Shown here: positions 26,546-34,654 of the stretch, one piece after another
Layout: the number at the start of each line of letters is the position of its first letter
Position numbering within the stretch: the first letter of the stretch is position 1
DNA from: Mesorhizobium sp. M1C.F.Ca.ET.210.01.1.1
GTDB taxonomy: Bacteria; Pseudomonadota; Alphaproteobacteria; Rhizobiales; Rhizobiaceae
Direction: 5' to 3'
DNA: 64,000 nucleotides
NCBI RefSeq assembly: GCF_004791585.1
Contig: NZ_SRUU01000013.1
Location: 62,001 to 126,000, forward strand
Made by a program: the position numbers and the translations under genes
Notes under the pieces: model-generated
Databases searched by the model: none
The model's input: the letters and a program-made list of their open reading frames with translations, nothing else
What the model was told of the DNA's origin: nothing

Positions 26546-26959
26546 ATCAGCCTCAAGCCCGCCGCAACGGTCTTCTCGTCGTCCGGCGACACGCGCAGCC
26601 CTGCGAGAGGCTACACGTCGGTGGTGTTATGGACCTCCCGGAAGAGCGACAGCAAGTTGTCCCGGCGACGTCTAAAGCTCTGGAAGGCTCGCCGGGTAGA
26701 CCAGATCGACCTTTAGCCGAATTACTACTCAATAATGGTAATGGCGGGGATATCCGCGAAGCTGATATGTTTTGTACTGACCGGCGACGTGATCGGTCAT
26801 GGGTGGAAGAGAGCGATCTGGGCATGCCGGCGGGGGCATGAAGGCTACACTGTGCGCTTGAGCGCGCCTAACAGCTAACTGCCCGAACTGTTTTGAAAAA
26901 AGCCATTCAGCCGACGCTGAATGGATGGGTGTTGTGTTGCCGATCGCAGGGATTCGGAA
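26546..26959. promoter_or_regulatory. Upstream region of the polysaccharide locus, with a hairpin
   Basis: A divergent 414-base spacer, unusually AT-rich around 26710-26790 for this genome (ATTACTACTCAATAATGGTA), where a promoter is likely. A 7-bp inverted repeat CATTCAG-CCGACG-CTGAATG lies at 26904-26923, 37 bases before the start codon of the ExoP-like gene, and could fold in its 5' leader. No gene is supported. Confidence 0.4.
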
Positions 26960-29056
26960 ATGGCAAGTCCAGCTGACAATCCGTTGATGATCAAGGAGTT
27001 TCTGCCGCTCGACGTCAGGGAGATCGTCGATTTCTTTCTTCGGCGATGGAAGCTGGTATGCGGTATTGCAGCGCTCACCTTCGTTTTATTTGTGGGCGCC
27101 GCTTATGTTATCCCGGCATCCTACACGGGCGCTGCGCAAATACTGCTTGACGCTCCGATCGACTACATGACTCCGCAAGACTATTCCAATTCTGACTTTG
27201 CCGACAATCCAACATTCATCGAAAGTCAGATTGCAGTCCTGAGATCTGCCTCACTTCTTCGGCAGGTCGTTGACAGCCAGAAGCTTGCGGACGACCCCAA
27301 GATCGGGCCGGCGGCATTGACATGGCTCCAGGGCGCGCTGGGAGTCTCGCGCGTCGGGCTTGGCAACGTCATTGAGCTCGATGTGAGCACGTACGACCCG
27401 GAAAAAGCGGCAGCGCTCGCCAATGCAATCGCCCAGGCCTATGTCGCCGATCGCCTAAAGTCCCGTTACGAAGGCGTCCAAAAAGCCTCCACATGGCTTA
27501 GTGACCGGGCCTCGTATCTGCGGGCGGAACTCAGCCGTTCGGAACAGGCTGTCCAGAAGTTTCGGATCGATCACAATCTGCTGGCGACGCCGGCGGGCAG
27601 CCTGACTGACCAGCAGCTGTCCGAACTGAACGTCGCCTTGATCAACGCGCGCGCCGAACTGTCGGAGAAACGGGCGCAGTATCAACAAGTTGACAAGTTG
27701 CAGGCCACTGGCGGCGACATCCAGTCGATGCCCGACGTATTGCAGTCCGTCGTGGTCAATGCATTGCGAGCTCAGCTGTCCCTGGTAAGCCGGCGGGAAG
27801 CCGACCTTCGATTGAAATATGGCGAACGGCATCCCGACGTCATGGCCGCCCAGGCCGAGCGCCACGACATAGAGGGGCAGATTGCCGCCGAGGTCCAGCG
27901 CCTTATCGGCAATCTGAAGAATGAAGTGGACGCCGCCGAAGCCCGGGAAGCGTCTCTGGCCCGGGCCTTGGACTCCGTATCCAACCGATCGGAAGTCGAA
28001 GGCCAGATTGGCGTCCAGCTGCGCGATCTGGAGAGGATTGCCGCCGCGAACAAAGAACTCTTCGAGACGTTCCTGTCGCGCGCCAAGCTTGCCGAGGAAA
28101 AATCCACCCTCCTCAATAGCGGCGTGCGCGTGATCACCGAGGCCGGTGTTCCGGCTGCACCGAGTTTCCCGAACAGGCCGCTTTTTGCGGCACTGGGTTT
28201 GGTTTTCGGCTTCTTCTTCGGGAGCGCCAGCGCTGTTCTCCGTGAGCTTTTCGCTTCCGGCTTCATGGCAAAGAAGCAGATCGAAGACGAGCTGGCCGTT
28301 CCCGTACTTGCGTCCATGCCAAGGATGTCGGGCTGGTCGAAGGACGCCCAATCCCAGGCGCAGCCGGTGGCCTATCTCGAGCGCAGGCCACTATCCAGAT
28401 ACAGCGAAGCGGTGCGGCGGCTCCGTCTCGGTGTCGAGTCGACGTCGGAATTGGACCGCTCGCCCCGCCTCATGCTGGTGACGTCGGCGATGCCCGGCGA
28501 AGGAAAGACAACTCTGGTGTTGAGCCTGGCCTGCTCCGCCGCGGCCGACGGCCAACGGGTCCTGGTCATCGATGCGGACCTGCGACTGTCCGCTACGACG
28601 GCCTTTTTCGGCATGGCGGACAAAGTCGGCCTGGTCGACCTTCTCACTTTGCCGATAAAGACCGCAAACGCAATTCATGCGGACGAGCGCTCGGGCATTT
28701 CCCTGTTGCCCGCCGGCGCGAGGACCCGCAACCCGCCTGCCCTTCTCGCTTCGGCGCGAATGCGCTCCATCCTCGACGAGCTTCGGGGAAAATTCGACAC
28801 GGTGATCATCGACGCACCGCCTGTCGGACCCGCGGCCGATGCCACGATCCTGGCGAAGCATGTCGACAAGATCGTCTTTGTCGTGAAGTGGCGCGAAACT
28901 TCGCGCGAAGCCGTTGCCGAAGGAATTCGACATCTCGGCGGCCGCTCCAGGATTGCCGGCATCGCCTTGACAATGGTGGAGGAGCCAAAGCTGCCGAGAT
29001 ACGGACGTTACACATCGCTCGAAAGCAGCGTCTCGGACAGTTACTATCTCAACTAG
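26960..29056 (+). CDS. ExoP/GumC-like polysaccharide co-polymerase with tyrosine kinase domain
   Basis: 698 residues. The N-terminal Wzz domain begins after TM1 (VCGIAALTFVLFVGAAYVIP), a long periplasmic coiled-coil/GNVR region spans about 90-400, and TM2 is LFAALGLVFGFFFGSASAV. The cytoplasmic BY-kinase domain has Walker A' SAMPGEGKTTL (about 510-520), Walker A-like VLVIDADLR and Walker B TVIIDAPP. The tail has a tyrosine cluster (RYGRYTSLESSVSDSYYLN) as autophosphorylation sites. It sets chain length in Wzy-dependent polysaccharide synthesis. The start at 26960 is preferred to the ATG at 26921 inside the hairpin. Confidence 0.88.
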   Translation: MASPADNPLMIKEFLPLDVREIVDFFLRRWKLVCGIAALTFVLFVGAAYVIPASYTGAAQILLDAPIDYMTPQDYSNSDFADNPTFIESQIAVLRSASLLRQVVDSQKLADDPKIGPAALTWLQGALGVSRVGLGNVIELDVSTYDPEKAAALANAIAQAYVADRLKSRYEGVQKASTWLSDRASYLRAELSRSEQAVQKFRIDHNLLATPAGSLTDQQLSELNVALINARAELSEKRAQYQQVDKLQATGGDIQSMPDVLQSVVVNALRAQLSLVSRREADLRLKYGERHPDVMAAQAERHDIEGQIAAEVQRLIGNLKNEVDAAEAREASLARALDSVSNRSEVEGQIGVQLRDLERIAAANKELFETFLSRAKLAEEKSTLLNSGVRVITEAGVPAAPSFPNRPLFAALGLVFGFFFGSASAVLRELFASGFMAKKQIEDELAVPVLASMPRMSGWSKDAQSQAQPVAYLERRPLSRYSEAVRRLRLGVESTSELDRSPRLMLVTSAMPGEGKTTLVLSLACSAAADGQRVLVIDADLRLSATTAFFGMADKVGLVDLLTLPIKTANAIHADERSGISLLPAGARTRNPPALLASARMRSILDELRGKFDTVIIDAPPVGPAADATILAKHVDKIVFVVKWRETSREAVAEGIRHLGGRSRIAGIALTMVEEPKLPRYGRYTSLESSVSDSYYLN

Positions 29057-29077
29057 AGGAAGAGACAATATTTCGCC

Positions 29078-29641
29078 ATGCTGAACGCTGATCTATACGA
29101 TGAACCGATCCCGGAGTCTGCAAGACGAAATCGCGACGGCGAAGCTGCCCGTTGGTTCGTGGTTCAGACGCACCAGCATGCCGAAAGCCTCGCTGAAAGG
29201 CACCTGCTGTCGCAAAACTTCCGAACCTATCTGCCCAGGCGGAAGCGAACCATCCGCCATGCCCGCAGCGTCAGAACCGTCTCCAGCGCGTATTTCGACT
29301 GTTATCTGTTCGTCTCGCTGGCTGTTCATCAGCAGAGCTGGTACCCGATCAACTCGACCGTCGGCGTCCGAAGGCTGATCATGAGCAAAGGAATGCCTAT
29401 ACCGGCGCCCCATGGCGTTGTTGAGTCCCTTATATCGGCAACCGACGACGACGGAATTTTGCACCCGGACATTCTGTTGAAGCCGGGCCAAAGAATCAGG
29501 ATCATCGACGGACCGTTTTCGGACCAGCTGGGAGTTCTTGACCACGTCGGAAGCGCTGGAGCGGTCAGAATTCTTCTCGATATCATGAACCGCTCAATTC
29601 CAATTACTATCAACAGAGATAAAGTATCTGTAATTCATTAA
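29078..29641 (+). CDS. NusG-family antiterminator (RfaH/UpxY-like)
   Basis: 187 residues. The NGN domain starts ARWFVVQTHQHAESLAERHLLSQNFRTYLP (about 24-53) with YFDCYLFVSL further on. A KOW-like module (LKPGQRIRIIDGPFSDQLGVLDHV, about 134-157) follows. Such NusG paralogues near capsule or exopolysaccharide operons travel with RNA polymerase and suppress termination in that operon. It is 21 bases behind the ExoP-like gene and just ahead of the transfer and export genes. An ops-like sequence lies at 29720-29732. Confidence 0.85.
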   Translation: MLNADLYDEPIPESARRNRDGEAARWFVVQTHQHAESLAERHLLSQNFRTYLPRRKRTIRHARSVRTVSSAYFDCYLFVSLAVHQQSWYPINSTVGVRRLIMSKGMPIPAPHGVVESLISATDDDGILHPDILLKPGQRIRIIDGPFSDQLGVLDHVGSAGAVRILLDIMNRSIPITINRDKVSVIH

Positions 29642-29719
29642 TACTTGCAATAAGTTTCAGCTTGTTTGAAATATAAATACTGGCAGAGACTACCGAATAG
29701 ACGCCCAATTCACCTTGGG

Positions 29720-29732
29720 TGCGGTAGCTTGC
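29720..29732 (+). promoter_or_regulatory. ops-like element
   Basis: TGCGGTAGCTTGC agrees at 11 of 13 positions with the enteric ops recruitment sequence GGCGGTAGCGTGC, including the GCGGTAGC core. It sits 78 bases after the NusG-paralogue gene and 53 bases before the next gene. The known role of ops, pausing polymerase to load RfaH, would fit, but the motif is short and its use in alphaproteobacteria is not something I can confirm. Confidence 0.35.
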
Positions 29733-29785
29733 AAAGGCGACGATGAGCGAATGAGGCTCGTCGCAGACAAACTGCGGGAAACCCC

Positions 29786-31510
29786 TTGCAACATGCACCC
29801 AAATCCAAGCCAGCAAGCCACCGCCCGGAGGAGCCCGGCGAACTTGGCCTGCAGCCCCGACGGTATCGTCGCTGGTCCCCGGGTGCCAAGGCAAGGATGC
29901 TGACCGGGGCGTTGGCGCCGGAAGTTTCAGCGCCGGGCCCTTCGCTTGGCTTGGGCCCGCCGGGCCGCCAGGCGGATGTGGGACCTGACGGAAGCGGTTC
30001 GTGCGCTTCCGAAACGGCGCCGGTACTGCCTATAGCCGCCGAATTGTTTCGTGCTTTCAATGAAGCCGGCCTGAGATATGGAATAATCCAGGATCTCGCA
30101 TCCCTGCACGACGGACTGTCCGGCCGAGACGATCTGGATGTTCTGTTGGACAAGCGTGACTATCCGGTCTTCTGCTCGATCGTGAGCGAGCTCCACGGCC
30201 GTCGCGGCGTCAGCCTGTCCTGCTACGACAATGTCTGCGCCGGCCGGGAAGACTGGTTCGTGCCCGATTTTTCGCGCGGCCGCTATCTCCATCTCGACAT
30301 GCATGTCGGCGGCCGGGTCGGCTGGGAGTTTCGGAAGCGCTATCCGGTATTCGACCATGCGGCGATTGCACGATGGGACCCGATCAGCGTGGCAGGCGTA
30401 TCGGTCCCGGTGGTCTCTCCCGAGGACGAGCTTCGAATAACGATTGCCCGTTTCGCCTTTCGGGCCTGGGCGCTGCCGTGGCAGCAATGGGTCACCATCG
30501 GCGGCGGTTGGAAGGACCAGATTTCACGCCTGCCAATTCTGCCCGGCGAGTCCGGATCGCGTGTCGTGGAATACACGCTTGGCGGCGGCAGAACGGTGAG
30601 CTGCAGGTTGCGGCAAGACGGCGATGGCTTGGCCGCCCACCGCGGAGATCTTGCAAAGCTGCGGCGTGCGATCCGGGAAATGGGCGGTTTCATGGGGCGC
30701 TATGGAATAGCCGACGCCGCGGTCCATCTGGCTCGCAAGAGCTCATATCTCGCCCTGAGGTTCCTTCACCGCTTGATGCCCGGCAGCTTTCCACCAAAAC
30801 GACGGCCTGCGGCCGGTGGATTCGTGGTGGCGTTAATAGGCCCCGACGGCATGGGCAAGAGCACCCAGGCTGACCGGCTGACGCAGATCTTTCGATGGAA
30901 ATTCGGCTGCGGGCAAGCTTATGTCGGAACTGGCGACGGCAATGGATGGCGGCTTCGCAAAGCGCTGCAGGCTCTGGTTTTCCCCTACAGGCGCCGCCTC
31001 AAGTCCTTGGCCGGAAACGACGGCGAGGACTCCCGCGGTCGGAACGGGCCAAGGCAGGGCGTTGTCGCTGCGGCTTTGGCGTTGTGGGCGGTTTTGATCG
31101 CGTTCGAGCGATACGTGGTCGTGAAACGCGCACATCGATGGGCGACACGCGGCATGATCGTCATTTGTGACAGGTGGCCGCAAGCGCTTCGCAGAGGATA
31201 CCTGGACGGGCCAACCATCCCGCAGCACCTGTTCTCCATCCCGGGCTTGTCCGCTCTCGCCCGACTCGAACAGCGGCTCTACCAGAAGATGGCGGAGCGC
31301 CGGCCGCACCTCACTTTGCACCTCGTTTCAGATTTTGCCGTCTCGGAGCAGCGAAAGCCGGGGGAAATCAAGAAAGAAGCGTTCGATGCGCGGCTGTCGC
31401 TGATGGCGGAGCTGCGAGCCAGGGACAAGAGCATCCGAACCGTTGATGCAAGCGCCGGCATAGATGCGGTTGGCCGCGAACTGTTCCGGCATATCTGGCT
31501 GTCTCTGTAA
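29786..31510 (+). CDS. Nucleotidyltransferase-fold / thymidylate-kinase-like fusion protein
   Basis: 574 residues, two domains. About 88-340: nucleotidyltransferase-like, with GRDDLDVLLDKRDYPVF carrying the acidic DDLDVLL motif. About 345-570: P-loop kinase domain resembling thymidylate kinases (VALIGPDGMGKSTQADRL, later IVICDRWPQALRRGYLDGP and LHLVSDFAVSEQRKPGEIKKEAFDAR). Similar two-domain proteins accompany exopolysaccharide clusters but their substrate is unknown; activation or phosphorylation of a sugar precursor is a guess. The first ~37 residues are basic and low-complexity, so ATG 29897 is a possible start. Confidence 0.75.
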   Translation: MQHAPKSKPASHRPEEPGELGLQPRRYRRWSPGAKARMLTGALAPEVSAPGPSLGLGPPGRQADVGPDGSGSCASETAPVLPIAAELFRAFNEAGLRYGIIQDLASLHDGLSGRDDLDVLLDKRDYPVFCSIVSELHGRRGVSLSCYDNVCAGREDWFVPDFSRGRYLHLDMHVGGRVGWEFRKRYPVFDHAAIARWDPISVAGVSVPVVSPEDELRITIARFAFRAWALPWQQWVTIGGGWKDQISRLPILPGESGSRVVEYTLGGGRTVSCRLRQDGDGLAAHRGDLAKLRRAIREMGGFMGRYGIADAAVHLARKSSYLALRFLHRLMPGSFPPKRRPAAGGFVVALIGPDGMGKSTQADRLTQIFRWKFGCGQAYVGTGDGNGWRLRKALQALVFPYRRRLKSLAGNDGEDSRGRNGPRQGVVAAALALWAVLIAFERYVVVKRAHRWATRGMIVICDRWPQALRRGYLDGPTIPQHLFSIPGLSALARLEQRLYQKMAERRPHLTLHLVSDFAVSEQRKPGEIKKEAFDARLSLMAELRARDKSIRTVDASAGIDAVGRELFRHIWLSL

Positions 31511-31694
31511 CAGGCGCGGCCCTCGGCCCGGTACCCACTCCCAGAACAGACGCGGATTGCAGCCCTCCACGATCGCGCCAGGCAACAGGCGATCCCAGCC
31601 ATGCGCGCGAAAAGCCGGAGCGGCCGAACGCTCCGCTCGATGATCCCGATCCTCCGCCCGAGCCCGGATTTCACGTCCCCTGAGGTATAGGCAA

Positions 31695-32915
31695 ATGAAG
31701 ATCGTTCATGTGCTCACCCGACTGCTTCGGGCAGGTTCCGAAGAGAACACATTGGCTTGTTGCCTTGCTCAGGCGCGGCATGGCCACGAAGTGCTGCTGG
31801 TTCACGGCGAGGAATACGACCCGGGCCTACGGGCGTCCGTCGCCGGAGCCCTTCGCGTGGTGACGCTCGGAAACCTGATCAACTCGATTTCGCCGTCTCG
31901 CGACATTTCCGCGTTCGGGCAACTCACTCGCCTCATGCGCGATTGGCAGCCCGACATCGTGCACACGCATCAAAGCAAGGCCGGCATCGTCGGCCGTCTT
32001 GCTGCCAGGGAAGCCCATATCCCTGGCATCGTACATGGCGTGCACATCTTGCCTTTCGTGCATGTGGGCGTCGCGCAGAGGCTGATATTCCTGGCTGCCG
32101 AACGCCTGGCCGCGAAGTTCACGCGCGCTTACATCGACGTCAGCCAGGCCATGCGCGACATCTGCATCGCCAATCATCTGGGCCGTCCCGATCAGCATCA
32201 CGTCGTCCACTCCGGCTTCGATCTGGCGCGTTTCGCCAACGCGAAGTGGCCGCAGGAACCGCATCTGCTTCTGGGGACGGCTGTGGGGGAACCAAAGCCA
32301 CCGGTGGTCCTCATGCTGGCCGCGCTGGAACCGAGAAAGCGCCACGTCGAGTTCATTGAATCATTCGGGCAAGTCGTTGACCGAATTCCGAACGTGCGAC
32401 TGCTCGTCGCCGGTGAAGGGCCGGCGCGATCCGCCGTCGAATCGGCGATTGAGCGATCCCCGTTCGCAAACAACGTTCGTATGATCGGTTATCATCGCGA
32501 GCCGGAACGACTGATCAGCCTGGCGGACGTGTGCGTGCTGACGTCCATGCGAGAAGGATTGCCGCGCGTCATGATGCAGTATCTGGCGGGCGGGCGAGCG
32601 AGCGTGATCTCCCACCTGCCCGGAGTGGAAGAGATTGTGAAGCACGGCGTGAATGCAATTGTGACGCCGGCGGAAGACGTGGGCGCCGCCGCGGCGGCGG
32701 TCGCCGATCTTCTTGAGAACCAGCACTATCGCGCCAGACTGGCTGACGGCGCGAAACTCACCGACCTTTCGTCCTGGGGGCTGGAGTCCATGTGCGAAAG
32801 GGTCGAGCTGATTTATCAATCCGTCCTGGAGTCGGCCCCTTCAGCCGCAAAGCCAAACGAGGCGCGAATTCGCGACGGCTTGGCCAAGCAGACCTTGGGG
32901 CTGCACGGATTTTGA
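31695..32915 (+). CDS. Glycosyltransferase family 4
   Basis: 406 residues of GT-B fold. The N-terminus is MKIVHVLTRLLRAGSEENTL and the donor-side domain has VVLMLAALEPRKRHVEFIESF, RLLVAGEGP and SMREGLPRVMMQYLAGGRASVIS, the E-x7-E region of GT4 enzymes. It transfers a sugar from a nucleotide donor to a lipid-linked oligosaccharide at the inner face of the membrane. It is the only processive-unit glycosyltransferase seen here besides the ExoY-like initiator, so others are probably elsewhere. A 184-base gap precedes it. Confidence 0.87.
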   Translation: MKIVHVLTRLLRAGSEENTLACCLAQARHGHEVLLVHGEEYDPGLRASVAGALRVVTLGNLINSISPSRDISAFGQLTRLMRDWQPDIVHTHQSKAGIVGRLAAREAHIPGIVHGVHILPFVHVGVAQRLIFLAAERLAAKFTRAYIDVSQAMRDICIANHLGRPDQHHVVHSGFDLARFANAKWPQEPHLLLGTAVGEPKPPVVLMLAALEPRKRHVEFIESFGQVVDRIPNVRLLVAGEGPARSAVESAIERSPFANNVRMIGYHREPERLISLADVCVLTSMREGLPRVMMQYLAGGRASVISHLPGVEEIVKHGVNAIVTPAEDVGAAAAAVADLLENQHYRARLADGAKLTDLSSWGLESMCERVELIYQSVLESAPSAAKPNEARIRDGLAKQTLGLHGF

Positions 32916-33053
32916 TCGGCCTTTGTCGCTCCGACGGAGACGTGGAGCTGCAAGGCTTGTTTCTCCAACCGAACGGATCCCTGCTGTCACGCTCCGGCCG
33001 ACGAACGTCGACTGGTCGCGATGGCTGCGGTCAAGGTAACCGGAGTACAGACG

Positions 33054-34412
33054 ATGCGTATGCGTGCTGACCAGCAATGTCCATCCAGGCCCTGGCGAAA
33101 GAACTGGCTCTTTCCCGGGCTCGACCGCGTGGCCGGCCGCGGACTCGCAATGGTTGCTGGCCTCGCCATTGCCTTCGTCCTGCTCGCCGCGCATGCATCC
33201 CGCGCCGATGGATATGCTTTCGACACCGGCGACGTCCTGCGGATATCCGTGATCGGCGAGGCCGCCTATCCGCTGGATGTGGTGGTCGATGATCGGGGCT
33301 CGATATCCCTGCCGATGCTGGGCGATATCAAAGCCCGAGGCCTCACCACCGTCGCCCTTTCGCAAGCCATTGAACAGGCATTTAGGCAGCAGAAGCTCAT
33401 CCTCGAGCCCTTCGTGAAGGTGGAGATCGGTCAATACCGGCCATTCTTCATTTCCGGAACGGTGGCCCACCCCGGATCATACCCGTTTCAACCGGGAATA
33501 ACGGTTCGCCACGCGCTCGCTATAGCAGGCGGCTTCCGGCCCACTACGGTGGGAAACACCGAGCCGGCCCTGCAAATAGCTGATCTGCGCAGCACCCGCG
33601 CAAATCTGGCGATCGAAGAATATCGCCTGAAGGTCCGGCTGGCCCGACTCCAGGCGGAAAGCCGGGAAGACAAATCCTTCGCGGCACCGTCGGATCCTCC
33701 CGTCGAGTTCGGCGGACACCTGATTGCCGACATCATCGCGTCCGAGCAAGCGCAGTTGAACGCCAGGCTTGCCGCGTATCAGGACGACATCTCCTACCTC
33801 CAGGCCTCGGTAGACCGGGCGAAGAAGGAAGCTGACATGGTCGCCGCCACCAGAAAAGAACGGGAAAAGACCGCGAACCTCCAGCTTGAGGAATTGCAGT
33901 CTGCCCGGTCGCTGCGGGAAAAGGGCCTGATAACGAACTCGAATGTCAATACGGCGGAACGAGCGCATACCAGCTATCGGGCCGAACTGGCGCAGACCGA
34001 GCTGCAGCAGGAACAGGTGCAGCAGGAGCTGCTGAATTCGGAGAGCGAACTGAGAAAGAAGCGGCAAAGTTATGAAATGGACTTGATCGCTCAGACCCAG
34101 GACACGCAGGTCGAGCTTGGAAAAGTCCAAAGTCAAATCAGGTATGTTGCCGACAAGCTTCTCTTTATCTTCACCTACGGCGAACAGAGGACCTTCGACG
34201 ACTTGCAAGGCTCCGTTAAGATTTCGATCTTCAGGCGCGACCAGAAGATCGCCCACGACCTCGTCGCTGACGAAAACACGGAAGTGAAAGCCGGCGATGT
34301 CATCGAGGTTTCGGTTGTGGCCAACAGAGGGTTCTACGCTCCGGACTCCGGAACAATGGCGACCCCGAATGCGGAGGGTGCGACCACCCAGCCCAACGCC
34401 ATCGGCCAATAA
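33054..34412 (+). CDS. ExoF/Wza-like polysaccharide export protein
   Basis: 452 residues. After an N-terminal hydrophobic export segment (GLAMVAGLAIAFVLLAAHASRA) comes a polysaccharide export domain (YAFDTGDVLRISVIGEAAYPLDVVVDDRGSISLPMLG) and an SLBB-like part (FFISGTVAHPGSYPFQPGITVRHALAIAGGF). A long coiled coil of about 150 residues (roughly 190-340) and a final domain with GDVIEVSVVA follow. The architecture is that of ExoF-type rhizobial periplasmic/outer-membrane export proteins. Start 33054 is chosen for GGAG eight bases upstream; ATG 33021 is possible. Confidence 0.85.
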   Translation: MRMRADQQCPSRPWRKNWLFPGLDRVAGRGLAMVAGLAIAFVLLAAHASRADGYAFDTGDVLRISVIGEAAYPLDVVVDDRGSISLPMLGDIKARGLTTVALSQAIEQAFRQQKLILEPFVKVEIGQYRPFFISGTVAHPGSYPFQPGITVRHALAIAGGFRPTTVGNTEPALQIADLRSTRANLAIEEYRLKVRLARLQAESREDKSFAAPSDPPVEFGGHLIADIIASEQAQLNARLAAYQDDISYLQASVDRAKKEADMVAATRKEREKTANLQLEELQSARSLREKGLITNSNVNTAERAHTSYRAELAQTELQQEQVQQELLNSESELRKKRQSYEMDLIAQTQDTQVELGKVQSQIRYVADKLLFIFTYGEQRTFDDLQGSVKISIFRRDQKIAHDLVADENTEVKAGDVIEVSVVANRGFYAPDSGTMATPNAEGATTQPNAIGQ

Positions 34413-34654
34413 CACGAGCACATGGCTCGCTTTTTAGGCAAGGCCATGCTTTGCTGCTCGGCGATCCTTCGGGTGAGTTTTGCTTTTGACAGGACAGGTT
34501 TGGTCCGGCCGTCGCGCTTCACCGCAATTCCAGAGAAAGGGCGCAGCGGTTTTCCATCCGGAATTTCATCAATGCAAATGCCTGGAGCGGGGCAGCGATT
34601 CCGGGAAAAGTTGAACCATTCCAGGGCTGAGGCCTCATCTTCGGAACTTCGATC

